Source of the DNA: Ramlibacter paludis
GTDB taxonomy: Bacteria; Pseudomonadota; Gammaproteobacteria; Burkholderiales; Burkholderiaceae_C
Direction: 5' to 3'
DNA: 64,000 nt
Assembly (NCBI RefSeq): GCF_022012305.1
Contig: NZ_JAKLTM010000004.1
Location: 602,754-666,753, forward strand
The position numbers and the translations under genes are program-made. Numbering within the stretch: position 1 is the stretch's first letter; every line of letters begins with the position of its first letter. The notes beneath the pieces are model-generated. The model saw only the letters and a list, made by a program, of their open reading frames with translations. It was not told the origin of the DNA and did not search any database. Below are positions 16,450 through 25,466 of this stretch, one piece after another.

Positions 16450-17139
16450 TCAGAACAGCATGGGCTCCTGCGGCGGCGGTGCCGGGGGCGTGCGCGGCGG
16501 CAGCGGCGCCGGCGTGGCATCGAGCGCGCCCTCGTACATCTGGAAGAAGCCGGATGCGGCCGCCACGTCGCAATCGAGCCAGGCGTCGTAGTCCGACTCG
16601 TCCAGGACGATGGGCATGCGTTTCTCTTCGCCGGGCTTGTGGAAGCGCGAGTACAGGGGATGCGCGTCGCAGTTCATCGTGAGCATCGCGAAGGTCCACG
16701 ACTTGCGGCCGTCGGGCGCGGTCCATTCGCGGTAGATGCCGGCAACGCCCATGGGCACCATTCCGGGCCGCGTCACGCCCCAGCGCACCGGCCGCCCGCC
16801 TTCGGGCGGGTAGTAGGGCTCGAACAGGACTTCGGCCGGCACGATGCAGCGCCAACCCCTCCTCCAGCTTTCACGGAAGCTCGCGAGCTGGTGCACCGTC
16901 TCGCTGCGCGCGTTGTAGGTGCGGCGGCCGTATGCCACCTCCTTGGCGAAGCCGGGGACCAGCCCGTAGTGCCCGGTCTCCACCACGCGCTGGTGGCCCG
17001 AGCCCGGATCGGCCTTGCGGATGAAGGGCGCCAGGCCCGTCGGCCAGATCTCGGGCGGCAGCTTCGGGTCCTCGCGGAAGACACCGAAGAAGTGGAGCAG
17101 GCGCTCCTGCGAGCTGACGGCGACGTAGTTGCTGCACAC
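16450..17139 (-). CDS. SOS-response-associated peptidase (SRAP/HMCES/YedK family)
   Basis: 229 residues. A GTG start at 17139 gives Met-Cys-Ser-Asn-Tyr. Cys2 becomes N-terminal after Met removal and is the residue that forms a thiazolidine crosslink with abasic sites in single-stranded DNA. Other family residues are Asn76 and Arg78 (TYNARSETV), Glu107 (VLFEPYY), and the HKPGEEKRMPIVL segment before the C-terminus. The last 25 residues are proline-rich. The protein protects abasic sites during replication. The start is fixed by the need for Cys2; longer frames upstream are not family-like. Confidence 0.92.
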   Translation of the reverse strand: MCSNYVAVSSQERLLHFFGVFREDPKLPPEIWPTGLAPFIRKADPGSGHQRVVETGHYGLVPGFAKEVAYGRRTYNARSETVHQLASFRESWRRGWRCIVPAEVLFEPYYPPEGGRPVRWGVTRPGMVPMGVAGIYREWTAPDGRKSWTFAMLTMNCDAHPLYSRFHKPGEEKRMPIVLDESDYDAWLDCDVAAASGFFQMYEGALDATPAPLPPRTPPAPPPQEPMLF

Positions 17140-17178
17140 GGCCCGATTCTGCCTTGCCCCGCATGGGAAAATCCCGGC

Positions 17179-17682
17179 GTGCCCGAGAACGACTTCCGCC
17201 TGCCCTACCTGCAGGGCTATCCGCCCGAACTGCTGGAGCAGGTGCGCAAGCTCGTCACCGAAGGCCGCCTGGCCGAAGTCGTCGCCAAGCGGCACCCGGA
17301 GCCGCACGACATCCGCAGCGAGCGGGCGCTCTACGACTACGTCAACGACTTCAAGACGCGCTACCTGCGCAGCGCGCCGCCGCTGGCGAAAGTGGCCTAC
17401 GACCCCAAGCTGCACATCCTGAAGAACGTGCTGGGCACCCACAGCACGGTGTCGCGCGTACAGGGCAACAAACTCAAGGCCAAGCGCGAGATCCGCATCG
17501 CCACGCTGTTCAAGGAGGCGCCGGCCGACTTCCTGCGCATGATCGTCGTGCACGAGCTCGCGCACCTCAAGGAGCGCGAGCACGACAAGGCCTTCTACGC
17601 CTTGTGCGCGCACATGGAGCCGGAGTACCACCAGCTGGAGTTCGACCTGCGCCTGTGGCTGACGGCGCAGGACCTGGCCTAG
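17179..17682 (+). CDS. YgjP/DUF45-like M48-type metallopeptidase
   Basis: 167 residues with a GTG start (MPENDFRLPYLQGYP). The zinc motif is HELAHLKEREHDKAF, with His125, Glu126, His129 and a third His135. This matches the YgjP-like family of predicted cytoplasmic metallopeptidases whose substrates are not well known. It is divergent from SRAP across 39 bp and convergent with the PAS kinase. Both stop codons at its 3' end lie in a small palindrome (GCCTAG-TCGC-CTAGGC, 17677-17692). Confidence 0.85.
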   Translation: MPENDFRLPYLQGYPPELLEQVRKLVTEGRLAEVVAKRHPEPHDIRSERALYDYVNDFKTRYLRSAPPLAKVAYDPKLHILKNVLGTHSTVSRVQGNKLKAKREIRIATLFKEAPADFLRMIVVHELAHLKEREHDKAFYALCAHMEPEYHQLEFDLRLWLTAQDLA

Positions 17683-17692
17683 TCGCCTAGGC
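17677..17692. terminator. Short palindrome across convergent stop codons
   Basis: GCCTAG (17677-17682), loop TCGC, CTAGGC (17687-17692). Each arm contains a TAG stop of one of the two convergent genes. The stem is only 6 bp and has no T-run, so it is weak as a terminator. Confidence 0.35.
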
Positions 17693-18799
17693 GGCCGTGT
17701 GCCGCGGCAGCACCAGCCGGAAGATGGTGGCGCCCTGCGCGGAGTCCACCTCGAGGTCGCCGCCGTGCGCCTGCGCGATGGCCTTGGCGATGAAGAGCCC
17801 CAGGCCCAGTCCCTGGCCGCGGCCGCCGTGGTGGCGGCCCGAACGGAACGGCTCGAAGAGCTGCGGCAGCACCTCGAGCGCAATGGCGCCTTCGTTGCGC
17901 ACCTCCACGGACACGCGCTCGGCGTCGCCGGTCAGGCGCAGGTTCACCGGCGAGCCGGGCGTGCCGTGCTGCACGGCATTGGAGGCGAGGTTGGAAATCG
18001 CCTGCAGGATGCGCTGCTCGTCCCACGCACCCTCGCCGTCGACCTGGCATTCGAACGTGACCAGGCGGTCGGTCGCGATGCCCCGCACCTCCTCGATGAT
18101 GTGCTGGCAGACCTTGCGCATGTCGGTGGGGGCGGGGTGGACGGAGATGCCTTGCCCTTCGCGCTCGCGCGACAGGTCCAGCAGGTCGCCGACGATGTGG
18201 CGGATGCGGCTCACGGCCCGCGTGACGTTCTCCGCCTGCTTCCTCACGGCCGGCGTCGCATCCGGCACGCGGCCCAGCATGTGCGCGGCCAGCTGGATGG
18301 TGTTGAGCGGGTCGCGGATGTCGTGGCCGACGATGGCGAGGATCCACTTCTCGAAATCGCGCGCCAGCTCCAGCTGCTCGCGGTCGTGCTGCTGCTGCGC
18401 GTCCTGCGCCTTGCGGCGCTGGTCCACGTCGACGCAGCTGCCGATGAAGCCCGCGAACGCACCGCTGTCGTCGGTGTAGGGCACGCCGCGGTCGAGGATC
18501 CAGCGGTGGCTGCCGTCCCGGCAGCGCAGGCGGTACTCCATCTCGAAGGCCTGGCGCCGCTCGAAGTGGTCCAGGTAGAGGGCCAGGCAGCGCTGGAAGT
18601 CCTCGGGATGCACGCCCTCGGCCCAGCCGTCACCCAGCTCCTGCGCCATGGTGCGGCCGGTGTAATCGAGCCAGGTCTGGTTGAAGTAGTCGCACTTGGC
18701 GTCCAGCCCCGCGCGCCAGACCATCACCGGCGCATGCTCGACGAGCAGGCGGTATTCGGTGGCGCCGAGTGCGCGGTCCATCGGACGACTATGCGCCAT
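17687..18799 (-). CDS. PAS-domain soluble sensor histidine kinase
   Basis: 370 residues with no membrane segment. The PAS/PAC domain covers residues about 12-130 (YFNQTWLDYTGRT, VHPEDFQRCL, FEMEYRLRCRDGSHRWI). A short coiled linker leads to the phospho-acceptor box ILAIVGHDIRDPLNTI, and the ATPase has NLASNAVQHG and GLGLGLFIAKAIAQAHGG. The GHDIRDPL variant is typical of a subset of PAS kinases. No adjacent response regulator is present, so the partner is unknown. The ATG at 18799 (MAHSRPMDRAL) is chosen; the ATG at 18781 is an alternative. Confidence 0.88.
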   Translation of the reverse strand: MAHSRPMDRALGATEYRLLVEHAPVMVWRAGLDAKCDYFNQTWLDYTGRTMAQELGDGWAEGVHPEDFQRCLALYLDHFERRQAFEMEYRLRCRDGSHRWILDRGVPYTDDSGAFAGFIGSCVDVDQRRKAQDAQQQHDREQLELARDFEKWILAIVGHDIRDPLNTIQLAAHMLGRVPDATPAVRKQAENVTRAVSRIRHIVGDLLDLSREREGQGISVHPAPTDMRKVCQHIIEEVRGIATDRLVTFECQVDGEGAWDEQRILQAISNLASNAVQHGTPGSPVNLRLTGDAERVSVEVRNEGAIALEVLPQLFEPFRSGRHHGGRGQGLGLGLFIAKAIAQAHGGDLEVDSAQGATIFRLVLPRHTAA

Positions 18800-18991
18800 C
18801 GTGCTCGTCTTTGGCAAGCCGTTATGCAGCCGCAGCCGGCCGAGCGCTCCGCGCCCAGCGCCGCGCGAACCGCGCCGCCGGGCCGGGCGGGCGCAACGCA
18901 TTCGTCACCGGTCCGCAGGTGGTCGACCGCTCGTTCCAGGTCATGGGCGAATGCGCCCGCGCGCAGTGGGACCGCTTCCGGCTGTGATCCG

Positions 18992-19960
18992 CTAGCCGGC
19001 CGCGGCCAGCAGGCTCGCGAAGCGGGCCATGTCGACGTTGCCGCCACTGAGCAGCACGCCGACCTTCCTGCCCTTCAGCTCGCCCTTCATGCGGCGCGCC
19101 GCGGCGAAGCCGAGGCAGCCCGTGGGCTCCACCACCAGCTTCATGCGCGAAGCCAGGAAGCCCATGCAGTCCACCAGCTCCGCGTCGCTGGCGGTGAGGA
19201 TGTCCGTCACGTCGCGCTGGATGAGGGGAAAGGTGATCGCGCCCAGGTGCTGGGTCTGCGCGCCGTCGGCAATCGTCTTGGGCACCTCGATGTTGACGAT
19301 GGCGCCCTTGCGGAAGGACTGCTGGCCGTCGTTGCCGGCTTCCGGTTCCACGCCGTAGATGCTGCAGTCGGGCGCCAGCGCGCGCAGCGCCAGCGCACTG
19401 CCCGAAAGCAGGCCGCCGCCACCGAGCGGTGCGAAGAAGGCGTCGAGCGGACCGACTTCCTCGACCAGCTCCTTGGCCGCCGTGCCCTGCCCCGCCAGCA
19501 CGTCGGCGTGGTCGTAGGGCGGGATCAGCGTGAGGCCGTGCTTGTCGGCCAGCTCGCGGCCGATCTGTTCGCGGTCCTCGGTGTAGCGGTCGTAGAGGAC
19601 GACCGTGCCGCCGTAGCCCTTGGTCGCAGCCACCTTCGCGGCGGGCGCGTCCTTCGGCATCACGATGGTGGCCGGGATGCCCAGGATGCGCGCCGACAGC
19701 GCGATTGCCTGCGCGTGGTTGCCCGAGGAAAAGGCCACCACGCCCAGCCGGCGCTGCTCGGGCGTGAACTTCGCCAGCGCGTTGAAGCCGCCGCGGAACT
19801 TGAAGGCGCCCATGCGCTGCAGGTTCTCGCACTTGAAGAAGACCTGCGCGCCGAACTGCTCGTCGACGGTGCGCGAGGTGAGCACCGGCGTCTTGTGGGC
19901 GTGGCCCTGGATGCGTTCGGAAGCGGCGACGACGTCGGCGTAGGTGGGTAGGGGGTTCAT
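18992..19960 (-). CDS. PLP-dependent serine/threonine dehydratase (threo-3-hydroxyaspartate ammonia-lyase-like)
   Basis: 322 residues, fold type II PLP enzyme without the C-terminal ACT domain of biosynthetic IlvA. The PLP lysine is Lys54 in RMGAFKFRGGFN. The phosphate-binding loop is APLGGGGLLSG, and SSGNHAQAIALSA is the substrate loop. Sequence character (KTIADGAQTQHLG, EPTGCLGFAA) is closest to catabolic dehydratases and threo-3-hydroxyaspartate ammonia-lyases. It would release ammonia from a hydroxy-amino acid. The gene is 20 bp upstream of the 121-residue secreted protein on the opposite transcription side, same strand. Confidence 0.9.
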   Translation of the reverse strand: MNPLPTYADVVAASERIQGHAHKTPVLTSRTVDEQFGAQVFFKCENLQRMGAFKFRGGFNALAKFTPEQRRLGVVAFSSGNHAQAIALSARILGIPATIVMPKDAPAAKVAATKGYGGTVVLYDRYTEDREQIGRELADKHGLTLIPPYDHADVLAGQGTAAKELVEEVGPLDAFFAPLGGGGLLSGSALALRALAPDCSIYGVEPEAGNDGQQSFRKGAIVNIEVPKTIADGAQTQHLGAITFPLIQRDVTDILTASDAELVDCMGFLASRMKLVVEPTGCLGFAAARRMKGELKGRKVGVLLSGGNVDMARFASLLAAAG

Positions 19961-19980
19961 CGGGAAGGATTTTGCAGCTT

Positions 19981-20346
19981 TTAGCGCTGCACCTTCCAGA
20001 TGCCTCCCGCCTCGAAGCGCTTCACCCCCGGATCCTGCACCTTGAAGTCGACCTCGACCTCGTCGCCCGCCTTGACCTCGTCGAAGTCGAAGATGTCGCC
20101 GTCGACGTGCACGAGGCCCGTGCGGCCCTCCTGGTCGCGCAGCTGCAGCGTCTCGTCGCCGCTGTCGACGCTCACCACGGTGTAGATGCCGGGCATGGCG
20201 CCGCCGGCCACGCCGTCGCGCCAGTCGAAGCGTCCCGGCGCCAGCGGACGGATCGGCCGCGCGATGGGGTGCGCGGGGCGCTGCGCCCAGGCACCGACGG
20301 TGCCCAGCATCGCCAACGTGGACAGGAAGATGCGTCGCTGCAGCAT
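19981..20346 (-). CDS. Small exported hypothetical protein
   Basis: 121 residues with an N-terminal signal peptide (MLQRRIFLSTLAMLGTVGAWAQ). The mature part is predicted mostly beta: IYTVVSVDSGDETLQLRDQEG, then GDEVEVDFKVQDPG, an OB- or KOW-like barrel pattern. It resembles small periplasmic proteins without assigned function. It lies upstream of the dehydratase on the same strand (20 bp gap), so the two may be co-transcribed. Confidence 0.75.
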   Translation of the reverse strand: MLQRRIFLSTLAMLGTVGAWAQRPAHPIARPIRPLAPGRFDWRDGVAGGAMPGIYTVVSVDSGDETLQLRDQEGRTGLVHVDGDIFDFDEVKAGDEVEVDFKVQDPGVKRFEAGGIWKVQR

Positions 20347-20473
20347 GGCGACGATGGTTCCCGGCGCGCGCCGCCCCGGGAATTGGACCAAGGTCCCATC
20401 CGCGCAGCGTTCCGGCCTTCGAACCATGGGAGCGGGCGATTCTGCTAGAAAGGGCACAACCGCCGCCACCTGC

Positions 20474-21331
20474 ATGACCGACCTGCTTGCCTCCACCCTG
20501 CTTGCCGCCCTGCCCGGACTGAAGGTCGAACGCGCCGAGCTGGCGGGCATCCGGCTGGCCGGTCCCTTGCAGCTCACCCCGCAGGCCGTCGGCGAACTGC
20601 AGGCCGCCGCGTGGTCCCTGGCGCCGCTGGCCGAGGCCAACGGCGAGATCCGCGCGCGGATCACCGACGCGCAGCTGTTCTTCGATGCGGACGTGAACGT
20701 CCCCATCCGCCAGGGCCGCATCGATTTCGACGACGCCAGCGTGGCCCACGTGGGGCCGGATTCGCGCATGGGCGCGGCGCCCGAGGGCGTCTACGTGGAT
20801 GCGGCGAACGGCCGCAGCTACCTGTACCGCTTTCCGCAGACGCCCATGCCCGGCGTCGAATACGAGAAGCGCGCCGCCTTGCTGGGCCCTTGGGTGTCCG
20901 ACCGCGGCAAGCTGGACCTGCAGCCCTTTGCCGAGGCCCTGCTGCACCAGGGCCGCAGCAGCCCGGGCCTGGGCTTCAGCGAGCAGACGCTGAGGCTGCT
21001 GGCGCGCACGGCGCTGCAGGGCGAATTGCGGCTGGGCGACGGACCCTTCGCCGTGCCGGGCCTGCAAGGTGAGCTGTTCGGCCGCGCGGAAGGCAACAAC
21101 ACGATTCGCCCTTATTCCGCAGCGGTCGACCGCGGCGTGGCCTTCGAGCTGCCGGCCTTCGCACTGCGCAAGGCCGTGGTCACGGCGGAGGGCACGCAGC
21201 TCGCGTGCGACGAGATCACCGGTGCGCTGTCGCTGCAGTTCGTGTTGGAGGGTCCGCGGATCGGCTACGTGCTTGAGATTGCCAGCGTGAAGCTCAAAGG
21301 CCTGAGCTACGCGGCTCTGACGGCCGCGTAG
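20474..21331 (+). CDS. Conserved hypothetical cytoplasmic protein
   Basis: 285 residues, with no signal peptide or membrane segment. The text is beta-rich with recurring strands (ARITDAQLFFDADVNVPI, GVYVDAANGRSYLYRF, LSLQFVLEGPRIGYVLEIA). I do not recognise the family. The ATG at 20474 begins MTDLLASTLLAAL; the longer upstream frame crosses the divergent gene's start and is not credible. It is divergent from the exported 121-residue gene and convergent with the Bug gene (13 bp gap). Confidence 0.75.
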   Translation: MTDLLASTLLAALPGLKVERAELAGIRLAGPLQLTPQAVGELQAAAWSLAPLAEANGEIRARITDAQLFFDADVNVPIRQGRIDFDDASVAHVGPDSRMGAAPEGVYVDAANGRSYLYRFPQTPMPGVEYEKRAALLGPWVSDRGKLDLQPFAEALLHQGRSSPGLGFSEQTLRLLARTALQGELRLGDGPFAVPGLQGELFGRAEGNNTIRPYSAAVDRGVAFELPAFALRKAVVTAEGTQLACDEITGALSLQFVLEGPRIGYVLEIASVKLKGLSYAALTAA

Positions 21332-21344
21332 TTGCGCAGCCGCG

Positions 21345-22340
21345 TCATGGAGGCACGACCCGCAGGTTGAGCTGCCTGGCCAGCGCGCGGTACTTGTCGG
21401 CGCTTTGTTCGACGAACTTGTCGAGCGCGGCGCCGCTCAGGGTGAAGGGGTACATGCCGGACTGCTCGCGCAATTGCGCGAAGCCGGGGCTGGCGGTGGC
21501 GCGGTCAATGGCAGCGACCCAGGCCCTGTAGTCGGCATCCGGGACGCCTGGACCGAGGTAGAGACCGCGGACGATGGGCCACACGAGGTCGAGCCCTTGC
21601 TCGCGTGCGGTCGGAGCGGACGCGAACGGCGCGGCCAACCTGCCCTCCGAAAGCACCGCAATGATGCGTACTGCGCCGGGCTCCTTCAGCAGCACCTGCC
21701 GCACTTCCGATGCGTCGCCTGCGAACACGTCGACGTGACCGCCCCGCAATGCGGCCAGCGCCTCGCCCCCGCCCTCGAAAGAGACGAAGCGCATGGAACG
21801 ATGGTCGCGGCCCGCGCCTCGCACGAGCAAGGCGGCCTTGACCCAGTCCTGGCTGCCCACGGTGCCGCCCGCGCCGAACACGACCCGCCCCGCGTCCTTG
21901 CGCAGCGCCGCCAGCAGATCCTGCAGGGAGACGATGGGAGAGCCGTTGCGCACGGCAATGACACCGTAGTCCGTGCCGATCGCCGCCAGCCAGCGGACAT
22001 CGCCGGGCTTGTGGGGGCCGAACTTGCCTTGCACGAGGTTCAACAGGGAGCCGCTGGAGAAAGCAACAAGGACATTGGGATCGGACATGTTCTGGCTGAC
22101 CGCTCGGTCGAAGGCGACGGCACCTATGCCCCCCGGCATGTAGGTGATCCGCATGTCGGCCCCGCGCTCGGCACGTGCAGCCCGCAACATGTCCCTGGCA
22201 AGGTGGCAGGTCATGTCGAACCCTCCGCCTTGCTTGGCGGGGACGACACACTCCGCTGCCTCGGCGGCGGCAGATGCCGGTGCGCACGCGAGCAGCATCG
22301 CCGCAGCGGCGGCCGCTCGCAGGATGTCGAGGCCTTTCAT
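21345..22340 (-). CDS. Divergent Bug/TctC-family periplasmic binding protein coupled to TctE-like kinase
   Basis: 331 residues with a signal peptide (LRAAAAAAMLLACAPASAAA). The N-terminal strand motif is CVVPAKQGGGFDMTCHLARDM instead of the usual PFAPGG, with two cysteines that could form a disulfide. Other TctC-like features are ITYMPGGIGAVAFD, VVFGAGGTVGSQDW and a C-terminal helix pair. Its ATG overlaps the stop of the sensor kinase (ATGA), so it is translated with the kinase. This arrangement recalls Bordetella BctC, a Bug protein that signals to its BctE kinase. The ligand is unknown. Confidence 0.85.
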   Translation of the reverse strand: MKGLDILRAAAAAAMLLACAPASAAAEAAECVVPAKQGGGFDMTCHLARDMLRAARAERGADMRITYMPGGIGAVAFDRAVSQNMSDPNVLVAFSSGSLLNLVQGKFGPHKPGDVRWLAAIGTDYGVIAVRNGSPIVSLQDLLAALRKDAGRVVFGAGGTVGSQDWVKAALLVRGAGRDHRSMRFVSFEGGGEALAALRGGHVDVFAGDASEVRQVLLKEPGAVRIIAVLSEGRLAAPFASAPTAREQGLDLVWPIVRGLYLGPGVPDADYRAWVAAIDRATASPGFAQLREQSGMYPFTLSGAALDKFVEQSADKYRALARQLNLRVVPP

Positions 22341-23764
22341 CGTGGAGCCTCTGCAAAGGTCGGCGCGGTTGCGGCGAAACCGCGCGGCCACCAGATGGAA
22401 GCGGACAGGCCGCGCCCCGCTGCCCGGGGTTCCAGGCGAAGGACGCCTCCGTGGCGCTGGGCAATGGAGCGCGCGATCGCCAGTCCGAGGCCCGACCCGG
22501 ACTTCGTGCTGTTGACGCCACGCCTGAAGCGCACGCCCAGGGTCTGCCGCTCCTCTTCGCTCAAGCCCGGACCGTTGTCTTCCACGTTCAGGCTCCAACC
22601 CAGTTGATCGGCTGCAGCGGACACGGTCACCCGCCCGCGTTCGGGGACGTAGACGATCGCATTGGCAACCAGGTTGGCGAGCGCTTCCCGCATCAGCGAG
22701 CGATCCGCGGTGGCCGGCTGGGAGGCAGCTTCCACGCCCAGGTCGATCTGGCGGGCCCGTGCCTGGGGCAACAGGTCGACCGCGACCTCCTGCACCAGCT
22801 CGCGCAAATCCAGGTCGCCCACGCGCAGCTGCACGGTATCGCTGCGCGCGAGCGTCAGCAGCTGCTGCGTGCTGCGGGTGGCGCGGGCGAGCTCCTCGCG
22901 CGCGGCCTCCACCGCCGAACGCACGCCTTGCTGGTCCTGCTCCCGCAAGGCGTAATCCATCTGCATCTGCAGGGTCGTCAGGTGGGTGCGCAACTGGTGG
23001 GACGCGTCGTCGAGGAAGGAGCGCTGTTGCGTCACCAGTTCGCGCGTCCTCGCCATGTGGTGGTTCACGGCCTGCACCAGGGGCCGCACGTCGGCGGGCA
23101 GGTCGGTATCCTCCAGCGGCGTCAGGTCGCTGCCCTTGCGGGCCGCGACCTCTTTCCCCAGCCTTGCGAGCGGACGCACCGCCAGCGACACCGCCGCCGT
23201 GGCGCACAGCATGGTCAAGGCAAGGATCACCGCGTCGCGTGCGGCAGCGCGAACGACGAACGAGCGCGTGAACTCCTGCCGCGATTGCGTGCTTTCGGCG
23301 ACCTGGATCATCACGTACTTGGCCGCGGACTGCGCCACCGGCCGGTCCAGCTCCCTCAGGTAAGCCGCGACGCGAACCGGCTCCCGAAAATAGGTGGCGT
23401 CATAGAAGACCGGCGTGCCCGGATTCAACTTGTCCGGGGGCTCGGGCAGGTCCGCGCTCCCGAGTTCCACCAGGCCATCGGACGTCGCCACCCGGAAGTA
23501 CACCTGCCCGCTGGCCGTCAGTTCGAAGAACTCGAACATGCGGTAAGGCAGTTCCACCGACAGGCCGCCGGACTGCGTGGAAATGTTGGAGTCGATCGAC
23601 TTGACGGCGCCGAGCAAGGAACGGTCGTAAGCTGCGTTGGCCGCTGCCACGGCGTCCACGTCGGTGATCCTCAGTTCGACCAGGGTCACGATGGCGAGCA
23701 TCGGCAGCAAGAGCAGGAAGATACCCCTGCGCAGGCTAAGGCGCTTCAGATGCTTCCAGCGCAT
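22337..23764 (-). CDS. TctE-like membrane sensor histidine kinase
   Basis: 475 residues. Membrane segment 1 is at about 14-32 and segment 2 at about 178-197. Between them is a periplasmic domain of about 145 residues, followed by a HAMP linker. The phospho-acceptor box is DDASHQLRTHLTTL with His256; residue 261 is His where almost all kinases of this family have Pro. The ATPase has NLVANAIVYV, EDNGPGLS and GSGLGLAIARSIAQRHGG. It overlaps the response regulator gene by 29 bp and the Bug gene by 4 bp. It would sense a carboxylate-loaded Bug protein or a carboxylate directly. Confidence 0.92.
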   Translation of the reverse strand: MRWKHLKRLSLRRGIFLLLLPMLAIVTLVELRITDVDAVAAANAAYDRSLLGAVKSIDSNISTQSGGLSVELPYRMFEFFELTASGQVYFRVATSDGLVELGSADLPEPPDKLNPGTPVFYDATYFREPVRVAAYLRELDRPVAQSAAKYVMIQVAESTQSRQEFTRSFVVRAAARDAVILALTMLCATAAVSLAVRPLARLGKEVAARKGSDLTPLEDTDLPADVRPLVQAVNHHMARTRELVTQQRSFLDDASHQLRTHLTTLQMQMDYALREQDQQGVRSAVEAAREELARATRSTQQLLTLARSDTVQLRVGDLDLRELVQEVAVDLLPQARARQIDLGVEAASQPATADRSLMREALANLVANAIVYVPERGRVTVSAAADQLGWSLNVEDNGPGLSEEERQTLGVRFRRGVNSTKSGSGLGLAIARSIAQRHGGVLRLEPRAAGRGLSASIWWPRGFAATAPTFAEAPR

Positions 23765-24410
23765 AGCCTAGCCCCCGCAAGGTGACGATCTGCACCCCCG
23801 AGCCCTCCAGGCGCTTGCGCAGCCTGTGCACCATCACTTCGATGGCCTCGGGGTGGATGTCCTTGTCGTCGGAGAAGATGCGTTCGGTGATCTGCTGCTT
23901 GGACAAGGGCTCGCCGCTGCGCTGGACCAGCACGCGCAGGACCGCGTATTCCCGCGGCGTGAGCTGCAGCGGTGCCGAGCGCAGGGAGAATTTCTTGGTG
24001 GTCGTGTCGTAGACGAGGGGCCCGCAGGCGAAGCGGGAGCTCTCGACGCCGCGCGCCCTGCGCACCAGCGCATTCAGCCTGGCCTCCAGTTCGGCAAGCT
24101 CGAACGGCTTGGCCAGGAAGTCGTCCGCGCCTTCGTTGAGCGAGCGGACCTTGTCGGCCAGCGAGTCGCGGGCCGTCAGGATCAAGGTGGGCAGCCGGCT
24201 TCCCCCGGCGCGCAAGGCGCGCAGCACCTCGTAGCCATCCATGTCCGGCAACCCGAGGTCGAGGACCAGGGCGTCATGGTCGCCCTTGGCCAAGGCGCGC
24301 TCCGCCATCCGCCCGTTGTCCACCCACTCCACGACGATGCCCACGCGCTCGAGCGCCCGGCAGAGCCAGGTGCCCAGGGTGTGTTCGTCTTCGGCCAGGA
24401 GGACTCGCAT
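23736..24410 (-). CDS. TctD-like OmpR-family response regulator
   Basis: 224 residues. The receiver domain has phospho-acceptor Asp51 in LVLDLGLPDMDG and Lys in FLAKPFE. The winged-helix effector carries LTPREYAVLRVL, IHPEAIEVMVHRLRKRLEG and RGLGYALE. It belongs to the TctD/QseB branch, whose members bind direct repeats about 11 bp apart. Its gene overlaps the kinase by 29 bp. The candidate target is the promoter region at 26692-26778, which has GCTTTCA repeats with that spacing. Confidence 0.92.
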   Translation of the reverse strand: MRVLLAEDEHTLGTWLCRALERVGIVVEWVDNGRMAERALAKGDHDALVLDLGLPDMDGYEVLRALRAGGSRLPTLILTARDSLADKVRSLNEGADDFLAKPFELAELEARLNALVRRARGVESSRFACGPLVYDTTTKKFSLRSAPLQLTPREYAVLRVLVQRSGEPLSKQQITERIFSDDKDIHPEAIEVMVHRLRKRLEGSGVQIVTLRGLGYALEASEAP

Positions 24411-24453
24411 GGTCTTTTGGTGCGTCGCCGTTGCTACGCCGCGGCACCCGGTC

Positions 24454-25440
24454 TCAATCCGGTTTGATCCTGGCGCGCTGCACGACGGTTTTCCAGCGAT
24501 TCTGCTCCGCGGCGATGAACTGGGCGAACTGCGCCGGGCTGCCCCCGATCGGTTCGGCGGCGTCGCCGTGCAGCCGTTCCACCGCGGCGGGAATTTTCAT
24601 GGCCTTCGCGATTTCGACGGCGAGCCGTTCGACGTTGGCCTGCGGCATCGACGCCGGCGCCAGCATGCCGTACCACTGCGTCATTTCGAACCCGGGGAAA
24701 CCTTGCTCCGCCACCGTGGGAAGGTCGGGAAGCTGGGCCAGGCGGCGCGTCGAACCCGTCGCGATGCAGCGCACCTTGCCGGCCTTGATCTGCGGCAGGA
24801 TGGCCGAGGCGCCCACCGCTGCCGCCTCGAGCCGGCCGGCAAGCAGGTCGGTGAGTTGGGGTCCGGTACCGCGGTAAGGCACGTGCAGGAGGAAGACCCC
24901 CGAGGCCATCTTCAGGTACTCGAAGGCCAGGTGCCCCGCGCTTCCATTGCCGGCGGACCCATAGCTCATCTGGCCCGGCCTGGCCTTGGCCAAGGCCAGG
25001 AATTCCTTCAGGTTGCGCGCCGGCACGTCGGGATTCACCACGTACAGGCTCGGCACCTTCGCCAGCAGGCTGACGGGCTTGAAGTCCTTGTTGGCGTCGT
25101 AAGGCAGCTTCTCGTACATGTAGGGGTTCACGGCCAAGGTGCCGATGTGCCCCAGGATCACGGTGTGCTGGTCGTCGGCGCGAGCGACCTCGCTCATGGC
25201 GATGTTGCCCGAGGCGCCGGGCTTGTTGTCGACGAAGACGTTCTGCCCGAGCGACTTCGACAGCTCGCCCGCGACCGAGCGAGCGATGATTTCGGAACTG
25301 CCCCCTGGGGCGAAAGGGACCACGAAGCGGATCGGCTTGCTCGGCCAGCCGGGCTGGGCCATGGCGAGCGAAGGGGCGCCGAGCGAGGCGGCAAGCGCGG
25401 AAGCACCTGCGAGGAAGTGCCGGCGGGTGGGAGTGGACAT
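24454..25440 (-). CDS. Bug/TctC-family periplasmic binding protein
   Basis: 328 residues. The signal peptide region (RRHFLAGASALAASLGAPSLA) has a Tat-like start. The core motifs are WPSKPIRFVVPFAPGGSSE, VDNKPGASGNIAMSE, SYGSAGNGSAGHLAFE, VPYRGTGPQLTD and LPDLPTVAEQG, which are canonical for tripartite tricarboxylate binding proteins. It sits 43 bp upstream of the tctD-like gene on the same strand, so it may be part of the regulated operon. No TctA/TctB permease is nearby, so it must work with a permease elsewhere or act as a sensor. Confidence 0.93.
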   Translation of the reverse strand: MSTPTRRHFLAGASALAASLGAPSLAMAQPGWPSKPIRFVVPFAPGGSSEIIARSVAGELSKSLGQNVFVDNKPGASGNIAMSEVARADDQHTVILGHIGTLAVNPYMYEKLPYDANKDFKPVSLLAKVPSLYVVNPDVPARNLKEFLALAKARPGQMSYGSAGNGSAGHLAFEYLKMASGVFLLHVPYRGTGPQLTDLLAGRLEAAAVGASAILPQIKAGKVRCIATGSTRRLAQLPDLPTVAEQGFPGFEMTQWYGMLAPASMPQANVERLAVEIAKAMKIPAAVERLHGDAAEPIGGSPAQFAQFIAAEQNRWKTVVQRARIKPD

Positions 25441-25466
25441 GGATTCTCGGATCGGTTGGAGATGGG

